NCBI RefSeq assembly: GCF_002939705.1
Contig: NZ_MDCB01000014.1
Location: 1 to 64,000, forward strand
DNA length: 64,000 nucleotides
Direction of reading: 5' to 3'
DNA from: Xanthomonas albilineans
Lineage (GTDB): Bacteria > Pseudomonadota > Gammaproteobacteria > Xanthomonadales > Xanthomonadaceae
Shown here piece after piece: positions 29,041-38,575 of the stretch. A program made the translations under genes and the position numbers. Numbering within the stretch: position 1 is the first letter of the stretch; each line of letters begins with the position of its first letter. The notes under the pieces were generated by a model, which was not told where the DNA came from, ran no database searches, and saw nothing but the letters and a program-made list of their open reading frames with translations.

Positions 29041-29487
29041 TCAGCCGCCCAGTTGCTGCTTGACCAGGGCCGAGACCTGGCCCATGTCGGCCTTGCCGGC
29101 GAGCATCGGCTTCAGCGCGCCCATCAACTTGCCGATGTCGGCCGGACCGCTGGCGCCGGTCTGCGCGATCGCAGCCTGGATCGCGGCAACGATCTCGGCC
29201 TCGCCGAGCTTGGCCGGAAGATAGCGCGCGATCACCGCGATCTCTTCGCGCTCGACCGTGGCCAGATCCTCGCGGCCGGCGGCCTCGTACTGGCTCACCG
29301 AGTCCTTGCGCTGCTTGACCATCTTGTCCATCACGGCGATCACCGCGGCGTCGTCCATGTCCACGCGCTCGTCCACTTCCCTCTGCTTGATCGCGGCGTT
29401 GATCAGCCGGATCACGCCCAGGCTGTGCTTGTCGCCGGACTTCATCGCGGCCTTCATGTCGTCGGTGAGCTGCTGTTTGAGGGGCAT
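29041..29487 (-). CDS. GatB/YqeY domain protein
   Basis: A 148-residue soluble helical protein of the YqeY family, related to the C-terminal tRNA-binding domain of GatB. It begins MPLKQQLTDDMKAAMK and shows conserved RLINAAIKQREVDER and YLPAKLGEAEI. Its gene lies between rpsU and dnaG in many gammaproteobacteria, as here. Its exact role is unknown; tRNA binding is inferred. Earlier in-frame codons to 29628 overlap the rpsU terminator and are not used. Confidence 0.92.
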   Translation of the reverse strand: MPLKQQLTDDMKAAMKSGDKHSLGVIRLINAAIKQREVDERVDMDDAAVIAVMDKMVKQRKDSVSQYEAAGREDLATVEREEIAVIARYLPAKLGEAEIVAAIQAAIAQTGASGPADIGKLMGALKPMLAGKADMGQVSALVKQQLGG

Positions 29488-29626
29488 GACGGATTCCACA
29501 GTGAAGGAAAAAGACAGGGGCATTCTAGGCAACGCCACCGGGACAAGCCGCTGCGCATGGGAGTACAGGCGCGACGGCGACAACGGTTTGATCGCGACGT
29601 GTGGCGGAGGCGGCGAGGAGAAGCGC

Positions 29627-29658
29627 AAAAAGCCGGCGACGCTTGCGCGTGCCGGCTT
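29627..29658 (-). terminator. Terminator or attenuator after rpsU
   Basis: On the minus strand the arms AAGCCGGC and GCCGGCTT form an 8-bp stem, followed by five T at 29631-29627. It lies in the 230-base gap between rpsU and the yqeY-like gene, so it probably reduces read-through from the strong rpsU promoter into the genes beyond. Confidence 0.8.
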
Positions 29659-29718
29659 CGTGGGCTTACCGTAGCGCCTGCCCAGACCCGCAGGCCGCGC
29701 TACCGTAGGCCGCGATCC

Positions 29719-29934
29719 TCAGTACAGGCGCTGGCGCTTGGTGACGTCGCGCGAGGTGCGGCGCAGTTGGCGCTTCACCGCAGCAGCGGCCTTGCGCTTG
29801 CGTTCCTGGGTCGGCTTTTCGTAGAACTCGCGCTTGCGGGTTTCGGCCAGTACGCCGGCCTTTTCGCAGGTGCGCTTGAAGCGGCGGAGCGCAAACTCGA
29901 AGGGCTCGTTCTCGCGGACTTTGACGCTGGGCAT
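29719..29934 (-). CDS. rpsU: 30S ribosomal protein S21
   Basis: A 71-residue, highly basic protein with the S21 signature [19 protein letters not shown] and a C-terminal RKRQ-type basic tail ([10 protein letters not shown]). Length and sequence match the family exactly. It heads the macromolecular synthesis locus, divergent from tsaD, with a sigma-70 promoter 50 bases upstream. Confidence 0.97.
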   Translation of the reverse strand: MPSVKVRENEPFEFALRRFKRTCEKAGVLAETRKREFYEKPTQERKRKAAAAVKRQLRRTSRDVTKRQRLY

Positions 29935-29983
29935 GGAATCTCCGGGACACAAGGGTGGCCGGGTCAAGCCCGGCGAGCCGCAC

Positions 29984-30011
29984 ATTATAGCGACGGATTC
30001 TCCGGCTGCAA
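29984..30011 (-). promoter_or_regulatory. Sigma-70 promoter of rpsU
   Basis: On the minus strand TTGCAG (30011-30006) and TATAAT (29989-29984) are separated by 16 bases. The -10 box is a perfect consensus and lies 50 bases before the rpsU ATG, in the rpsU/tsaD divergent gap. Confidence 0.8.
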
Positions 30012-30055
30012 GCGTGGGGTTTGGCCTGCCGCCGATTCGGCCCCACAATGCACTC

Positions 30056-31204
30056 ATGAATGTGCTCGGCATCGAATCCAGTTGCGACGAAACCGGCGTC
30101 GCTGTCTACGACACCGCCCGCTCCGGCGCGGCCGCGCTACGTGCGCACGGGCTGTACAGCCAGATCGCCCTGCACGCCGAATACGGTGGGGTGGTGCCGG
30201 AACTGGCCAGCCGCGACCACGTGCGCAAGCTGCTGCCCTTGATCCGCCAGACCCTGGCCGAGGCCGGCCTGCGGGTGCGCGACTTGGATGCCGTGGCCTA
30301 TACCGCCGGGCCGGGCCTGGTCGGCGCGCTGCTGGTCGGCGCCGGCGTCGCCCGCGCGCTGGCCTGGGCGTTGGAAGTGCCGGCGATCGGCGTACACCAC
30401 ATGGAAGGCCACTTGCTGGCGCCGTTGATGGAAGACCCCGACCCGGCGCACGGCGTGCCGGCGCCGCCATTCGTGGCGCTGTTGGTGTCCGGCGGGCACA
30501 CGCAGTTGATCGCGGTGGAGGCCATCGGCCGTTACCGACTGCTCGGCGAAACCCTGGACGATGCGGCCGGCGAGGCCTTCGACAAGACCGCCAAGATGAT
30601 GGGGCTGCCGTATCCTGGCGGTCCGCAGTTGGCGGCACTGGCCGCGCAGGGCAGGCCGGGGCGCTTTCGTTTCGCGCGCCCGATGACCGACCGACCGGGC
30701 CTGGATTTCAGTTTTTCCGGGCTCAAGACCCAGGTGCTGCTGGCCTGGCGCGGCAGCGACCAGTCCGACGCGGTGCGCGCGGATATCGCGCGCGGTTTCG
30801 AGGACGCGGTGGTGGAAACGCTGGCGATCAAGTGCGAGCGTGCGTTGGATGCGGCCGGGAGCCATACCCTTGTGGTCGCCGGCGGTGTCGGCGCCAACCT
30901 GCGCCTGCGCGCGCGCTTGCAGGCGATGGCGCAGGCGCGCGGTGGCCGCGCCTGCTTTCCGCGCCCGGCGCTGTGCACCGATAATGGCGCGATGATCGCC
31001 TTCGCCGGCGCGTTGCGCTTGCAGGCCGGGCTACACGACGCCACGGCCGCCGTGCAGGTGACCCCGCGTTGGGACATGGCGTCGCTGCCGCCGTTGGTGG
31101 CGGGATTGCCGACGCAGGGTGCGCGTACCAACAGCCCCAGCGATGTTCCAACTGTTGCTGTTGCCGGGGGCGAGTCCCGAATTTCAGGTGCTGGCAATGG
31201 ATAA
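30056..31204 (+). CDS. tsaD: tRNA N6-adenosine threonylcarbamoyltransferase TsaD
   Basis: A 382-residue ASKHA-fold enzyme that transfers threonylcarbamoyl to A37 of ANN-decoding tRNAs with TsaB and TsaE. Iron-binding HxxxH is present ([11 protein letters not shown]), as are [25 protein letters not shown] and [13 protein letters not shown]. Family proteins are about 340-350 residues and usually end soon after the [11 protein letters not shown] segment. Here about 35 further residues of low-conservation Gly/Ser/Pro sequence run on and overlap the first 8 bases of folB. The extension suggests loss of the ancestral stop codon. The core enzyme looks intact. Confidence 0.96.
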   Translation: MNVLGIESSCDETGVAVYDTARSGAAALRAHGLYSQIALHAEYGGVVPELASRDHVRKLLPLIRQTLAEAGLRVRDLDAVAYTAGPGLVGALLVGAGVARALAWALEVPAIGVHHMEGHLLAPLMEDPDPAHGVPAPPFVALLVSGGHTQLIAVEAIGRYRLLGETLDDAAGEAFDKTAKMMGLPYPGGPQLAALAAQGRPGRFRFARPMTDRPGLDFSFSGLKTQVLLAWRGSDQSDAVRADIARGFEDAVVETLAIKCERALDAAGSHTLVVAGGVGANLRLRARLQAMAQARGGRACFPRPALCTDNGAMIAFAGALRLQAGLHDATAAVQVTPRWDMASLPPLVAGLPTQGARTNSPSDVPTVAVAGGESRISGAGNG

Positions 31205-31556
31205 AGTCTTTATCGAAGGTCTGGAAATCGATGCCTTGATCGGCATCTACGCTTGGGAGCGGCGGATCCGGCAGACACTGCGTTTCGACCTGGAAATGGG
31301 TTTCGATAACCGCATACCCGCAGCCAGCGACGATATTGCCGATACGCTCAATTACAAGGCGATCAGCAAGCGCATGGTGGAGTTGGTCGAGCAATCCGAT
31401 CACGGCCTGGTGGAAACCTTGGCCGAGCGCTGTGCGGCGATGGTTTTGGACGAGTTCGCGGTGCGTTGGTTGCGTTTGAAGCTGAGCAAACCGGGTGCGG
31501 TGCGCGGCGCACAGGCCGTGGGCGTGATGATCGAGCGCAGCCGCCCGTGTGGATGA
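31197..31556 (+). CDS. folB: Dihydroneopterin aldolase
   Basis: A 119-residue enzyme of folate synthesis that splits dihydroneopterin to 6-hydroxymethyl-dihydropterin and glycolaldehyde. Signatures: [22 protein letters not shown], the catalytic-loop Lys in NYKAISKRM and [10 protein letters not shown], and the closing LKLSKPGAV. Start ATG 31197 overlaps the end of the elongated tsaD. Earlier codons in frame belong to tsaD territory. Confidence 0.95.
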   Translation: MDKVFIEGLEIDALIGIYAWERRIRQTLRFDLEMGFDNRIPAASDDIADTLNYKAISKRMVELVEQSDHGLVETLAERCAAMVLDEFAVRWLRLKLSKPGAVRGAQAVGVMIERSRPCG

Positions 31557-32003
31557 AGCGGCGTGGGATGTACGGCGTATGCCGCATACGGTCATTGAAA
31601 CCATGGCGAGCGCTGCTTCTGCGATGCCGAGATCCGGCAGCGGCGAGAGCATGTGATGGACGTTGCCGGGAGTACGAGGCCTGCTGAAGTGTGTTGAGAC
31701 TGCCAGTGGCGCAACGCATGACGGCGCGCGTGCATGTGGCTTCCTATCGTTTGGGATTCGGCGCCGCTGCTGTCCGTTGTGTACACGATCCTGCGGTGCA
31801 TCCAGGCGCGCCGTTCTGGTCGCCGCTCCCGTCGGCAGTGTTTCGGGCGGTCATGGCGCGGCAGGCTGACCGGTGTGGCAATTGGATCGTGGCCGGGCGG
31901 GGAGCAATGTCCTGAACAGGTCGTGCGCTCGCCGGGATTTGCCCCATCGTCTGGCCCCAGCGCTAAACTCAGCGCCTATGTAAGCGTTTTCTCAAAGGAC
32001 CTC
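31557..32003. other. Intergenic region before GH3 gene
   Basis: About 450 bases between folB and the beta-glucosidase. The frame of the downstream gene is open back to 31734, but that segment has no family similarity and no ribosome site. Near its end lies TGTAAGCGTTTTCT (31979-31992), which resembles LacI/GalR-family operators and sits just before the start codon. A short arm pair GCGCTAA/CTCAGCGC lies just upstream. Nothing else recognisable. Confidence 0.5.
31979..31992. promoter_or_regulatory. LacI/GalR-type operator candidate
   Basis: TGTAAGCGTTTTCT fits the general LacI/GalR half-site pattern TGWAARCGNTTWCA at most positions, with the central CG. It lies 12 bases before the GH3 beta-glucosidase start, a position suited to repression. 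No regulator gene is adjacent. Confidence 0.4.
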
Positions 32004-34184
32004 ATGGCTTCGGATCGTATCGAATCGCTCATCGCTCGCATGACCGTCGAGGAGAAGGTTGGCCAGCTCGGTGTCTTTGCCGACATGGTGCGTCCGTTCG
32101 CGCCCGACGTGAATCCGGAAGTGAACGTGAGCAATGCCGACGAGGTGATACAGCAAGTGCGTGCCGGGCGGGTCGGGTCGCTGTTCAATGGCGTGGGCGC
32201 GGAACTGGGACGACGCATCCAGCAGGTGGCCCTGGAGGAGAGCCGCCTGGGGATTCCGGTGATCCTGGCGGCGGATGTGATCCACGGCATGCGCACGGTG
32301 TTCCCGATCCCACTCGGCGAGGCCGCCAGCTTCGAGCCGGAGTTGGCCGAGCGCACCGCGCGTGCCACCGCAATCGAAGCCACCGCCGCTGGTCTGCATT
32401 GGACCTATGCGCCGGCGGTGGATATCGCCCGCGACCAGCGCTGGGGCCGGGGCGCCGAAGGCGCGGGCGAGGATGTCGTGCTGGGCTGCGCGTTCGCCGC
32501 CGCGCGGGTGCGCGGTTTTCAGGGGCCCGACCTGCGTGCGTCTGATGCGCTGCTGGCCACGCCCAAGCACTTCGCCGCTTACGGCGCGGTCGCTGCGGGG
32601 ATGGAATACGCTAGCGTGGACATCGCACCGCAGACTCTGCGCGATGTGCACCTGCCGCCATTCCAGGCAGCCTTCGGCGCTGGCGCGTTGACCGTGATGA
32701 CGTCCTTCAACGACATCAATGGCGTGCCGGCCAGCGCTAACCAAGAGTTGTTGACCGACATCCTGCGCGGGCAATGGCAGTTCCCCGGCGTGGTGATTTC
32801 CGATTACACCGCCGACATGGAACTGATCGCGCACGGCTACGCCGCCGACGAGCGCGACGCGACTAAAAAAGCGTTTCTCGCCGGCATGGATATGAGTATG
32901 CAGAGCGGTTTCTACGCCGCGCATCTGCCCTCGCTGGTGGAAGACGGCGACGTGCCGATGGCATTGCTGGACGCGGCGGTGCGCCGTGTGCTGGCACTGA
33001 AGGATGCCATCGGCCTGTTCGAGGATCCGTATCGTTCGTTGGATCCGGCACGCGAGGCCGACCAGTCTCATCTCCCCGCACACGATGCGCTGTCGCGCGA
33101 GGCGGCGCGGCGCTCGATCGTGCTGCTCAAGAACGATGGTCCGGTACTGCCGCTGCGGAAATACGGGCAGAAGATCGCACTGATCGGTCCGTTCGCGCAG
33201 GACCGCGACAACATCGAAGGTTGCTGGACGTTGTTCGGAGACAAAGAGCGCTACGTGACCCTGGAGGATGGGGTGCGCGCAGCGCTGGACGATGCGCAGG
33301 CGTTGGCCGTGGTGCCGGGCTGCGCGCTGGAAGCGCCGCTGGACGGCGGCATCGACGCGGCCGTCGCCGCCGCGCGTGCCGCCGACGTGGCCGTGCTGGC
33401 GCTGGGCGAGCCGCAGCGCTACAGCGGCGAGGCGCAGTCGCGCACGCAGATCGTGTTGCCACCGTCGCAGCAGGCACTGGCCGAGGCCGTCGCCGCCACC
33501 GGTACGCCCGTGGTGGTGTTACTGCGCAATGGCCGCGCGCTGGCACTGCAGGGCGCGGTGCGTGATGCCGCCGCCATCGTCGTGACCTGGTACCTGGGCA
33601 CGCAGACCGGCCCGGCGGTGGCCGATGTGTTGTTCGGCGACTACAACCCTTCTGCGCGGTTGCCGGTGAGCTTTCCGCTGGATGCCGGGCAACAGCCGTA
33701 TTTCTACAATCACCCGCGCACCGGACGACCGGAATTGCCGACGATGCGCGAGTTCAAGGCGCGTTGGCGCGAGGTGCCGAACGCGCCGCTGTATCCGTTC
33801 GGCCATGGCCTCAGCTACACCCGTTTCGCTTACGGCACGCCGCAACTCGACCACATGCGGTTGGGCTGGGACGATACGCTGACTGTCACCACCCGCATCG
33901 ACAACGTTGGCGAGCGTGAGGGCGAGGAAGTGGTCCAGTTGTACATCCACGACCGCGTCGCCAGTCGGGTGCGTCCGGTGCGCGAATTGAAGGCGTTCCG
34001 CAAGGTACGCCTGGCGCCGGGGCAGGGCATGGAGGTGGTGTTCACATTGGACCGGCACGCGCTCGCCTTCACCGGTCGCGATGGATGCTGCACAGCCGAA
34101 CCTGGACAATTCGATCTATGGGTGTGCGCGTCCGCGACCAGCGGCGAGCCGGTGGGGTTCGAGTTACTCGCACAAGCCCGATAA
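32004..34184 (+). CDS. bglX: Glycoside hydrolase family 3 beta-glucosidase
   Basis: A 726-residue GH3 enzyme with the three-part layout of an N-terminal TIM barrel, an alpha/beta sandwich and a C-terminal fibronectin-III-like domain. Substrate-binding and catalytic segments: AADVIHGMRTVFPIPLGEAAS, KHFAAYGAV, and nucleophile Asp in VVISDYTADME; then ARRSIVLLKNDG, YPFGHGLSYTRF and the Fn3-like VDN-type strand. ATG 32004 follows AAAGGACCTC. There is no signal peptide, so it likely acts in the cytosol, unlike the periplasmic BglX of E. coli; the symbol indicates family only. Substrate may be cellobiose or other beta-glucosides. Confidence 0.93.
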   Translation: MASDRIESLIARMTVEEKVGQLGVFADMVRPFAPDVNPEVNVSNADEVIQQVRAGRVGSLFNGVGAELGRRIQQVALEESRLGIPVILAADVIHGMRTVFPIPLGEAASFEPELAERTARATAIEATAAGLHWTYAPAVDIARDQRWGRGAEGAGEDVVLGCAFAAARVRGFQGPDLRASDALLATPKHFAAYGAVAAGMEYASVDIAPQTLRDVHLPPFQAAFGAGALTVMTSFNDINGVPASANQELLTDILRGQWQFPGVVISDYTADMELIAHGYAADERDATKKAFLAGMDMSMQSGFYAAHLPSLVEDGDVPMALLDAAVRRVLALKDAIGLFEDPYRSLDPAREADQSHLPAHDALSREAARRSIVLLKNDGPVLPLRKYGQKIALIGPFAQDRDNIEGCWTLFGDKERYVTLEDGVRAALDDAQALAVVPGCALEAPLDGGIDAAVAAARAADVAVLALGEPQRYSGEAQSRTQIVLPPSQQALAEAVAATGTPVVVLLRNGRALALQGAVRDAAAIVVTWYLGTQTGPAVADVLFGDYNPSARLPVSFPLDAGQQPYFYNHPRTGRPELPTMREFKARWREVPNAPLYPFGHGLSYTRFAYGTPQLDHMRLGWDDTLTVTTRIDNVGEREGEEVVQLYIHDRVASRVRPVRELKAFRKVRLAPGQGMEVVFTLDRHALAFTGRDGCCTAEPGQFDLWVCASATSGEPVGFELLAQAR

Positions 34185-34253
34185 CAGCACGGCGCGCTTT
34201 ACGCTCGGTGGTTGCTGTGAGGGTCATTTCGTCAGCATGCATGTTGCGATGGC

Positions 34254-34275
34254 GAAACATGCGCAAGCATGTTTC
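34254..34275. terminator. Hairpin between GH3 gene and permease
   Basis: GAAACATGC and GCATGTTTC form a perfect 9-bp stem closed by a GCAA tetraloop. It lies between convergent genes and overlaps the last codon and stop of the permease. There is no long T-run, so factor-independent termination is only possible, not certain. Confidence 0.55.
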
Positions 34276-35569
34276 ATCCCGGTGTCTTGCGCGGAAAGCG
34301 GTACAGCAGCGCGCCGATCAGCAATGCCACGCCGGCGGCGGCCAGGTTCTGCCAACTGGCGCTGAGCAGCAGTGCCAACGCCAACAGCAATGCGGCCAGT
34401 GGGATCAGCGGCCCACCAGGCAGGCGCAGCGCACCGGGGCGGTCGCGGTAGCGCCGCGCCAGCACCAAGGCTGCCGCGGCGGTGCCGATGTAGGCGAACA
34501 AGCGCGTGACCATCGACAGCAGCGCCAGTCGCACGAACGAGCCGGACAGCGCCAGTGCCAGCGACAGCACGCCCTGCAACAGGATCGCCGCCGCCGGGGT
34601 ATGGAAACGCGGATGCACCCGCGCCAGGAACGCCGGGCCGTAGCCGTCTTTGGCCAGCGCGAACAGAAAGCGTGGCCCCAGCATCACCGTGTTGCTGGTG
34701 GTGCCCAGGATGGAGATGGTGGCGCCGATGGTGAGGATGAGTGCCAGCGCCTCGCCGCCGAAGCCGCTGGCGGCATCGGCCAGCGGTGTCGCCGATTGCG
34801 CGACGTTGGCCAACGTCCCCTGCGCCACCACCTGTACCGCAGCGTAGATCAGGGTTACGGTGACGATCATTGTGATCAGTGCGAATGGCACGTCGCGGCG
34901 CGGATTGCGGTACTCGCCTGCCGCAGCAGGGATGTTTTCGAAGCCAGCATAGGCGAACAACAGCAACAACGCCGCTTCGCCCATGGTGCCGACATCGTGC
35001 AGGTCCGGGGTCTTGCCGGAGAAGACCCACGATGGATGCACATAAAACAGGCCGATCCCCACGAACAGCGCCAGCGGCAGCAACTTGCCGATTACCAGTG
35101 CCACGCCGGTCCGTGCCGCCGACTTCACCCCGATCACGTTGATCGCGGTCAGCAGGCCGAGCGCGCCGACGACGATGCTCAGGCGTGCGCCGCCATGCGC
35201 GGCGGCCGGCCAGAAGCGCACGACGGCGTCCGCCAGCCCGTTGCCCAGCGCCGCCGCTGAACTGATCCGGGTCAGCCAGATCATCCAGCCGATCTCGAAG
35301 CCGACGAAGCGGCCGAACGCTTCGCGCGCATACAGATAGCTGCCACCGGGTTCGTCGAAGTAGCTGGCCGCCTGCGCGTAGCACAACACCAGCAAGGCAA
35401 CTGCCAGCCCGGCCAGCAGCACCGCCCACAGGCTCAGTGGCCCCAGCAGCGCAGCGGCGGCGGCGGGTAGCAGATAGATCCCACTGCCGATCACGTCGTT
35501 GATCGACAGGCCGACGATTTGCCAACGGCTGACCGCACGGACCAGGCTTGGCGTGGGCGGTCGGTTCAT
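34274..35569 (-). CDS. APC-superfamily amino acid permease
   Basis: A 431-residue inner-membrane transporter with about 12 helices. The first helix carries the APC signature VGLSINDVIGSGIYLLPAA; further typical segments are YAQAASYFDEPGGSYLYAREAFG and AYAGFENIPAAAGEYRNPRRD. Substrate cannot be derived from sequence. Because the next genes on the same strand encode a dipeptide epimerase and murein endopeptidase, uptake of peptidoglycan-derived amino acids or peptides is a plausible inference. Start ATG 35569 is the last codon before the first helix consistent with family length. Confidence 0.87.
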   Translation of the reverse strand: MNRPPTPSLVRAVSRWQIVGLSINDVIGSGIYLLPAAAAALLGPLSLWAVLLAGLAVALLVLCYAQAASYFDEPGGSYLYAREAFGRFVGFEIGWMIWLTRISSAAALGNGLADAVVRFWPAAAHGGARLSIVVGALGLLTAINVIGVKSAARTGVALVIGKLLPLALFVGIGLFYVHPSWVFSGKTPDLHDVGTMGEAALLLLFAYAGFENIPAAAGEYRNPRRDVPFALITMIVTVTLIYAAVQVVAQGTLANVAQSATPLADAASGFGGEALALILTIGATISILGTTSNTVMLGPRFLFALAKDGYGPAFLARVHPRFHTPAAAILLQGVLSLALALSGSFVRLALLSMVTRLFAYIGTAAAALVLARRYRDRPGALRLPGGPLIPLAALLLALALLLSASWQNLAAAGVALLIGALLYRFPRKTPG

Positions 35570-35839
35570 GGCGCGGATTCTGTCGCCTGAACTGCCCAGC
35601 GCACGCGTCGCCGAGCGCATGCACGAGGCGAGGACAACACGCAGCGCGATGCCGCCATGGGGCACCGACCGGGCGGCGGTTCCGGCATGTCGGTCGGTAT
35701 GTTCGCGGCGTTGTCGGTGCTGGTTTCGTCGGGTGCGCGCCAAGGGTGCAGGCAGAGGCGATGTCCTGTGCTGGGTGGGACCTGTGCAATGTATTGGATC
35801 ATGGAGTCCTTTCGGTCGCGTGGGATCGGATCGTGGCGA

Positions 35840-36943
35840 TTATGCGCTGCGCGGCAACGGTTCCAGTCCACGAATCGCGCGGATGCCCAGCCCCGGCGCA
35901 TCGCTGATGTGGATCTGCGCCTCGTCAAAGCGCACTCCACCGTCTACTGGATCGAACATTCCCAACGATGGGCTGTCCAGGTCCACCTTGGTGATGATGT
36001 TCGCTCTGGCCACCGCCAGGTGCGCTGCCGCGGCCACGCCGATGCTCGACTCCAACATGCAGCCGATCATGCACGGCACGCCATAGGCTGCGGCGATGTC
36101 GGCGATGCGCAGCGCATTGGCGATGCCGCCGGCTTTCATCAATTTGATGTTGAGGATGTCCGCCGCGCGCTGCCGCAGTAGCGCGATCGCCTGCGCTGGC
36201 GCGAAGACGCTTTCGTCGGCCATCACCGTGGTTTGTACCCGTTCGGTGACGTACTTGAGCCCGTCGAGGTCGTCAGCCTTGACCGGTTGCTCCAGCAGTT
36301 CCAGCACCACGCCCGCTTGCTCCAGCGTGTGCATGGCGTGCACCGCCTGTTTCGGTGTCCAGCCCTGGTTGGCATCCAGCCGCAGTTGCGCGCGGCCACC
36401 GACCGCGTCGTGGATTGCCTTGACCCGCGCGATGTCCTCGGCGGTGTCCTGGCCGACCTTGATCTTCAACGCGACGAAACCGCGCGCGATGGCCGAGTGC
36501 GCATCGCGCACCATCGTGTCGATGGTGTTCACACTGATGGTGAGGTCGGTGACGAGGGTCGGAGTGCCGCCGCCGAGCAGGCGATACAGTGGCGCGCCAT
36601 AGCTTTGCGCCCATAGGTCGTGGATGGCGATGTCCAGCGCGGCTTTGGCACTGTTGTTGTGCGCGAGCGCGCCCTGGATCCGGCCGATGATCCGATTGAG
36701 ATCGGCGATGTCTTCGCCGATCAGGCGTGGTGCGATGCAGTGCTCGATCGCCGCAATGATCGCGCCGTGGGTATCGCCGGTGATCGGTGGCGTGGCCGCG
36801 GCGCTGCCGTAGCCGATATGGCCATTGTCGGTGTGCACCATGACCACGACGTCCTCGATCGCCTGCACGGTGCGTAGTGCGGTTTTGAACGGAGTGTGCA
36901 GTGGCACGCGCAGCATGCCCAGGCGAATGTCGGTGATTTTCAT
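35840..36943 (-). CDS. L-Ala-D/L-Glu (dipeptide) epimerase, enolase superfamily
   Basis: A 367-residue enolase-superfamily enzyme. The dipeptide-epimerase residues are visible: Lys pair in LKIKVGQD, metal ligands Asp in LRLDANQ, Glu in LLEQPV and Asp in MADES, and the second catalytic Lys in NIKLMKAGG. It probably epimerises L-Ala-D-Glu released from murein so it can be used as a nutrient. Its ATG overlaps the TGA of the NlpC/P60 gene (ATGA), so the two are translationally coupled. The frame is open to 37117 but that part lies inside the neighbour. Confidence 0.9.
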   Translation of the reverse strand: MKITDIRLGMLRVPLHTPFKTALRTVQAIEDVVVMVHTDNGHIGYGSAAATPPITGDTHGAIIAAIEHCIAPRLIGEDIADLNRIIGRIQGALAHNNSAKAALDIAIHDLWAQSYGAPLYRLLGGGTPTLVTDLTISVNTIDTMVRDAHSAIARGFVALKIKVGQDTAEDIARVKAIHDAVGGRAQLRLDANQGWTPKQAVHAMHTLEQAGVVLELLEQPVKADDLDGLKYVTERVQTTVMADESVFAPAQAIALLRQRAADILNIKLMKAGGIANALRIADIAAAYGVPCMIGCMLESSIGVAAAAHLAVARANIITKVDLDSPSLGMFDPVDGGVRFDEAQIHISDAPGLGIRAIRGLEPLPRSA

Positions 36944-38331
36944 TGGCTCGGGATCGGCAGGATGCGCTGGATGCGGGTAATACGGTCGATGAAAGGGGTG
37001 CCGTCGGCGAGCAGCAGCGATTCCAGCGGCGTGACCGAGACACCATTCAATGGCACCTGTTGCAGTTGTCCGGCGGCGTTGCGGTCGCTGGCTGCGGCCA
37101 CGTCGTGGATCACCCAAGTGCGGCCCCGCTCGTGGCCGATCACCAGCATCACGTGGCCGTGGATGTATACCAAGTCGCCGACCTGTAACTGCGCTAGCAC
37201 TTTCTGCCGTTGCGGCAGCGGCGCGCCAGCGTTGTAGGGTACGGTGGTGAGGCTGGGGCTGCGTGCCTGATCGTTTGTGTTGCGTGGCAGGAGAATGCCG
37301 AGGCTGCGGTAGACATCGACGACGAAGCCGCTGCAGTCGTGCCCATCGTGGCTGTCGCCCCAGCCATAGCGCTCGCCGAGAAACTTGAATGCTTGCTGCA
37401 GTAGAACGTGCGCGGTTGCGGGGAGTGGTGCGTCGCGCGCATCCGCAGCGCGCGGGACCAGCGCTGGTGCCAACTGCAAGTGGCCGTCAGGTGTGCGAAG
37501 CGGTAATTGCACAACGTAGGCGGCCAGCGGCGATTGGCCGTTGACGGGTTGCGATGGTGGCCATTTCTGCAGCAGAGGTAGTGTGCTGCCCATGTCCAAT
37601 GGTACCTGCGATGCGGCCGGTAGCTCTGGAGTAAAGACGGTGAACACGCGGGTGCCGGTCACCAGCAGCCGCGGCTCGCGCTGTATGTAGTCCAGCACCG
37701 TGGCACGCTCGGTTTCGGCGACACGGTCGCGAGCAATCCAGGCCGCCTCGTTCGACGCCAGGACGAACAGCCATTGGCCATCATGGCTGACATGTAGGAT
37801 TGCCACCGCACTGCCGGGGGCCAGGGCCGACTCCTGGAAGCGGTCGATGTCGTGCTCGTCGGGCGCGCTAAACACGCGTTGCGCAGTGGGGAACAGGCGT
37901 AAATCCGCGTGTCGCACGACCAGGCCATAACGCGGGGTTACCTGTTCCGGCAGGGTTTGCAGCGCAAGTGCGGATTGCAATGCCTGCAGTTGCTTGGCAT
38001 CGAGCGTGTGGCCTTGCGCGTCGTAAAGCCTGTGCGTTGGTGCTGCCGAAACGCTTAGAATCTGCGCGCGCACCTGCGTCGCGCTGAGACGCACAGGCAG
38101 CGCGGCGAGATCGTGCATTGAAATATCGTGATGCAGCAAATGTGCATTGAAAGCGGATACCTGGGCTGCATCCAGTAGTGGGTGCAGCGATGCGGGCAAC
38201 CGCGCGATCCAGTGGTCGGCCTGCAATTGCGCTGTCTGCAGTTGCCAGGGCAGCGCATCCGCGGCGTGTGCGGCCACCGCGCCGTTCAATGCGGCGGCGA
38301 GCAACAGGCACAGGCCACGCATGGTGGTCAT
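36940..38331 (-). CDS. NlpC/P60-family murein endopeptidase with SH3 domains
   Basis: A 463-residue exported protein. Signal peptide at 1-22 (ends VAAHAAD); bacterial SH3 modules in the middle; NlpC/P60 catalytic domain in the last 140 residues with nucleophile Cys in HDCSGFVVDVYR and His in YIHGHVMLVIG. Such enzymes cleave gamma-D-Glu-diaminopimelate bonds in murein peptides. ATG 38331 is preceded by AGGA at good spacing; ATG 38322 is possible. It is coupled to the epimerase and divergent from a murein amidase, forming a coherent recycling group. Confidence 0.9.
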   Translation of the reverse strand: MTTMRGLCLLLAAALNGAVAAHAADALPWQLQTAQLQADHWIARLPASLHPLLDAAQVSAFNAHLLHHDISMHDLAALPVRLSATQVRAQILSVSAAPTHRLYDAQGHTLDAKQLQALQSALALQTLPEQVTPRYGLVVRHADLRLFPTAQRVFSAPDEHDIDRFQESALAPGSAVAILHVSHDGQWLFVLASNEAAWIARDRVAETERATVLDYIQREPRLLVTGTRVFTVFTPELPAASQVPLDMGSTLPLLQKWPPSQPVNGQSPLAAYVVQLPLRTPDGHLQLAPALVPRAADARDAPLPATAHVLLQQAFKFLGERYGWGDSHDGHDCSGFVVDVYRSLGILLPRNTNDQARSPSLTTVPYNAGAPLPQRQKVLAQLQVGDLVYIHGHVMLVIGHERGRTWVIHDVAAASDRNAAGQLQQVPLNGVSVTPLESLLLADGTPFIDRITRIQRILPIPSQ

Positions 38332-38453
38332 GAAATCCTGATGATGCGGAAAGAATGTCGGAACCTGGCGCATGCCGAGAATGATCTTCGATTCCCGGAT
38401 TTTTTCTGTCAAGGTGTGATCGCGGTCCCGCTGCATCCTGCGCCCGCGACAGC

Positions 38454-38482
38454 TGGCGTTTTAACGAGGCACTCTATAATGG
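38454..38482 (+). promoter_or_regulatory. Sigma-70 promoter candidate of the amidase gene
   Basis: A perfect -10 box TATAAT lies at 38477-38482, in the divergent gap before the lipoprotein amidase. The best -35 at 17-base spacing is TGGCGT (38454-38459), a weak match, so an activator may be needed. The TATAAT is roughly 95 bases before the start codon. Confidence 0.5.
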
Positions 38483-38575
38483 GGTTGCTCGGCTAATGTC
38501 TATGGTGGCCGTTGCGCTCTGACATGATTTTGACCTGCCGATGTGTATTCGTGCTTATCCATCTTGGAGTTGCCC

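Noticed and set aside
31660-31700. Possible fourth copy of the 60-bp repeat
   Set aside because: Only about 17 bases (CTGAAG-TGTTGAGAC) resemble copy 1, too short to separate from chance.
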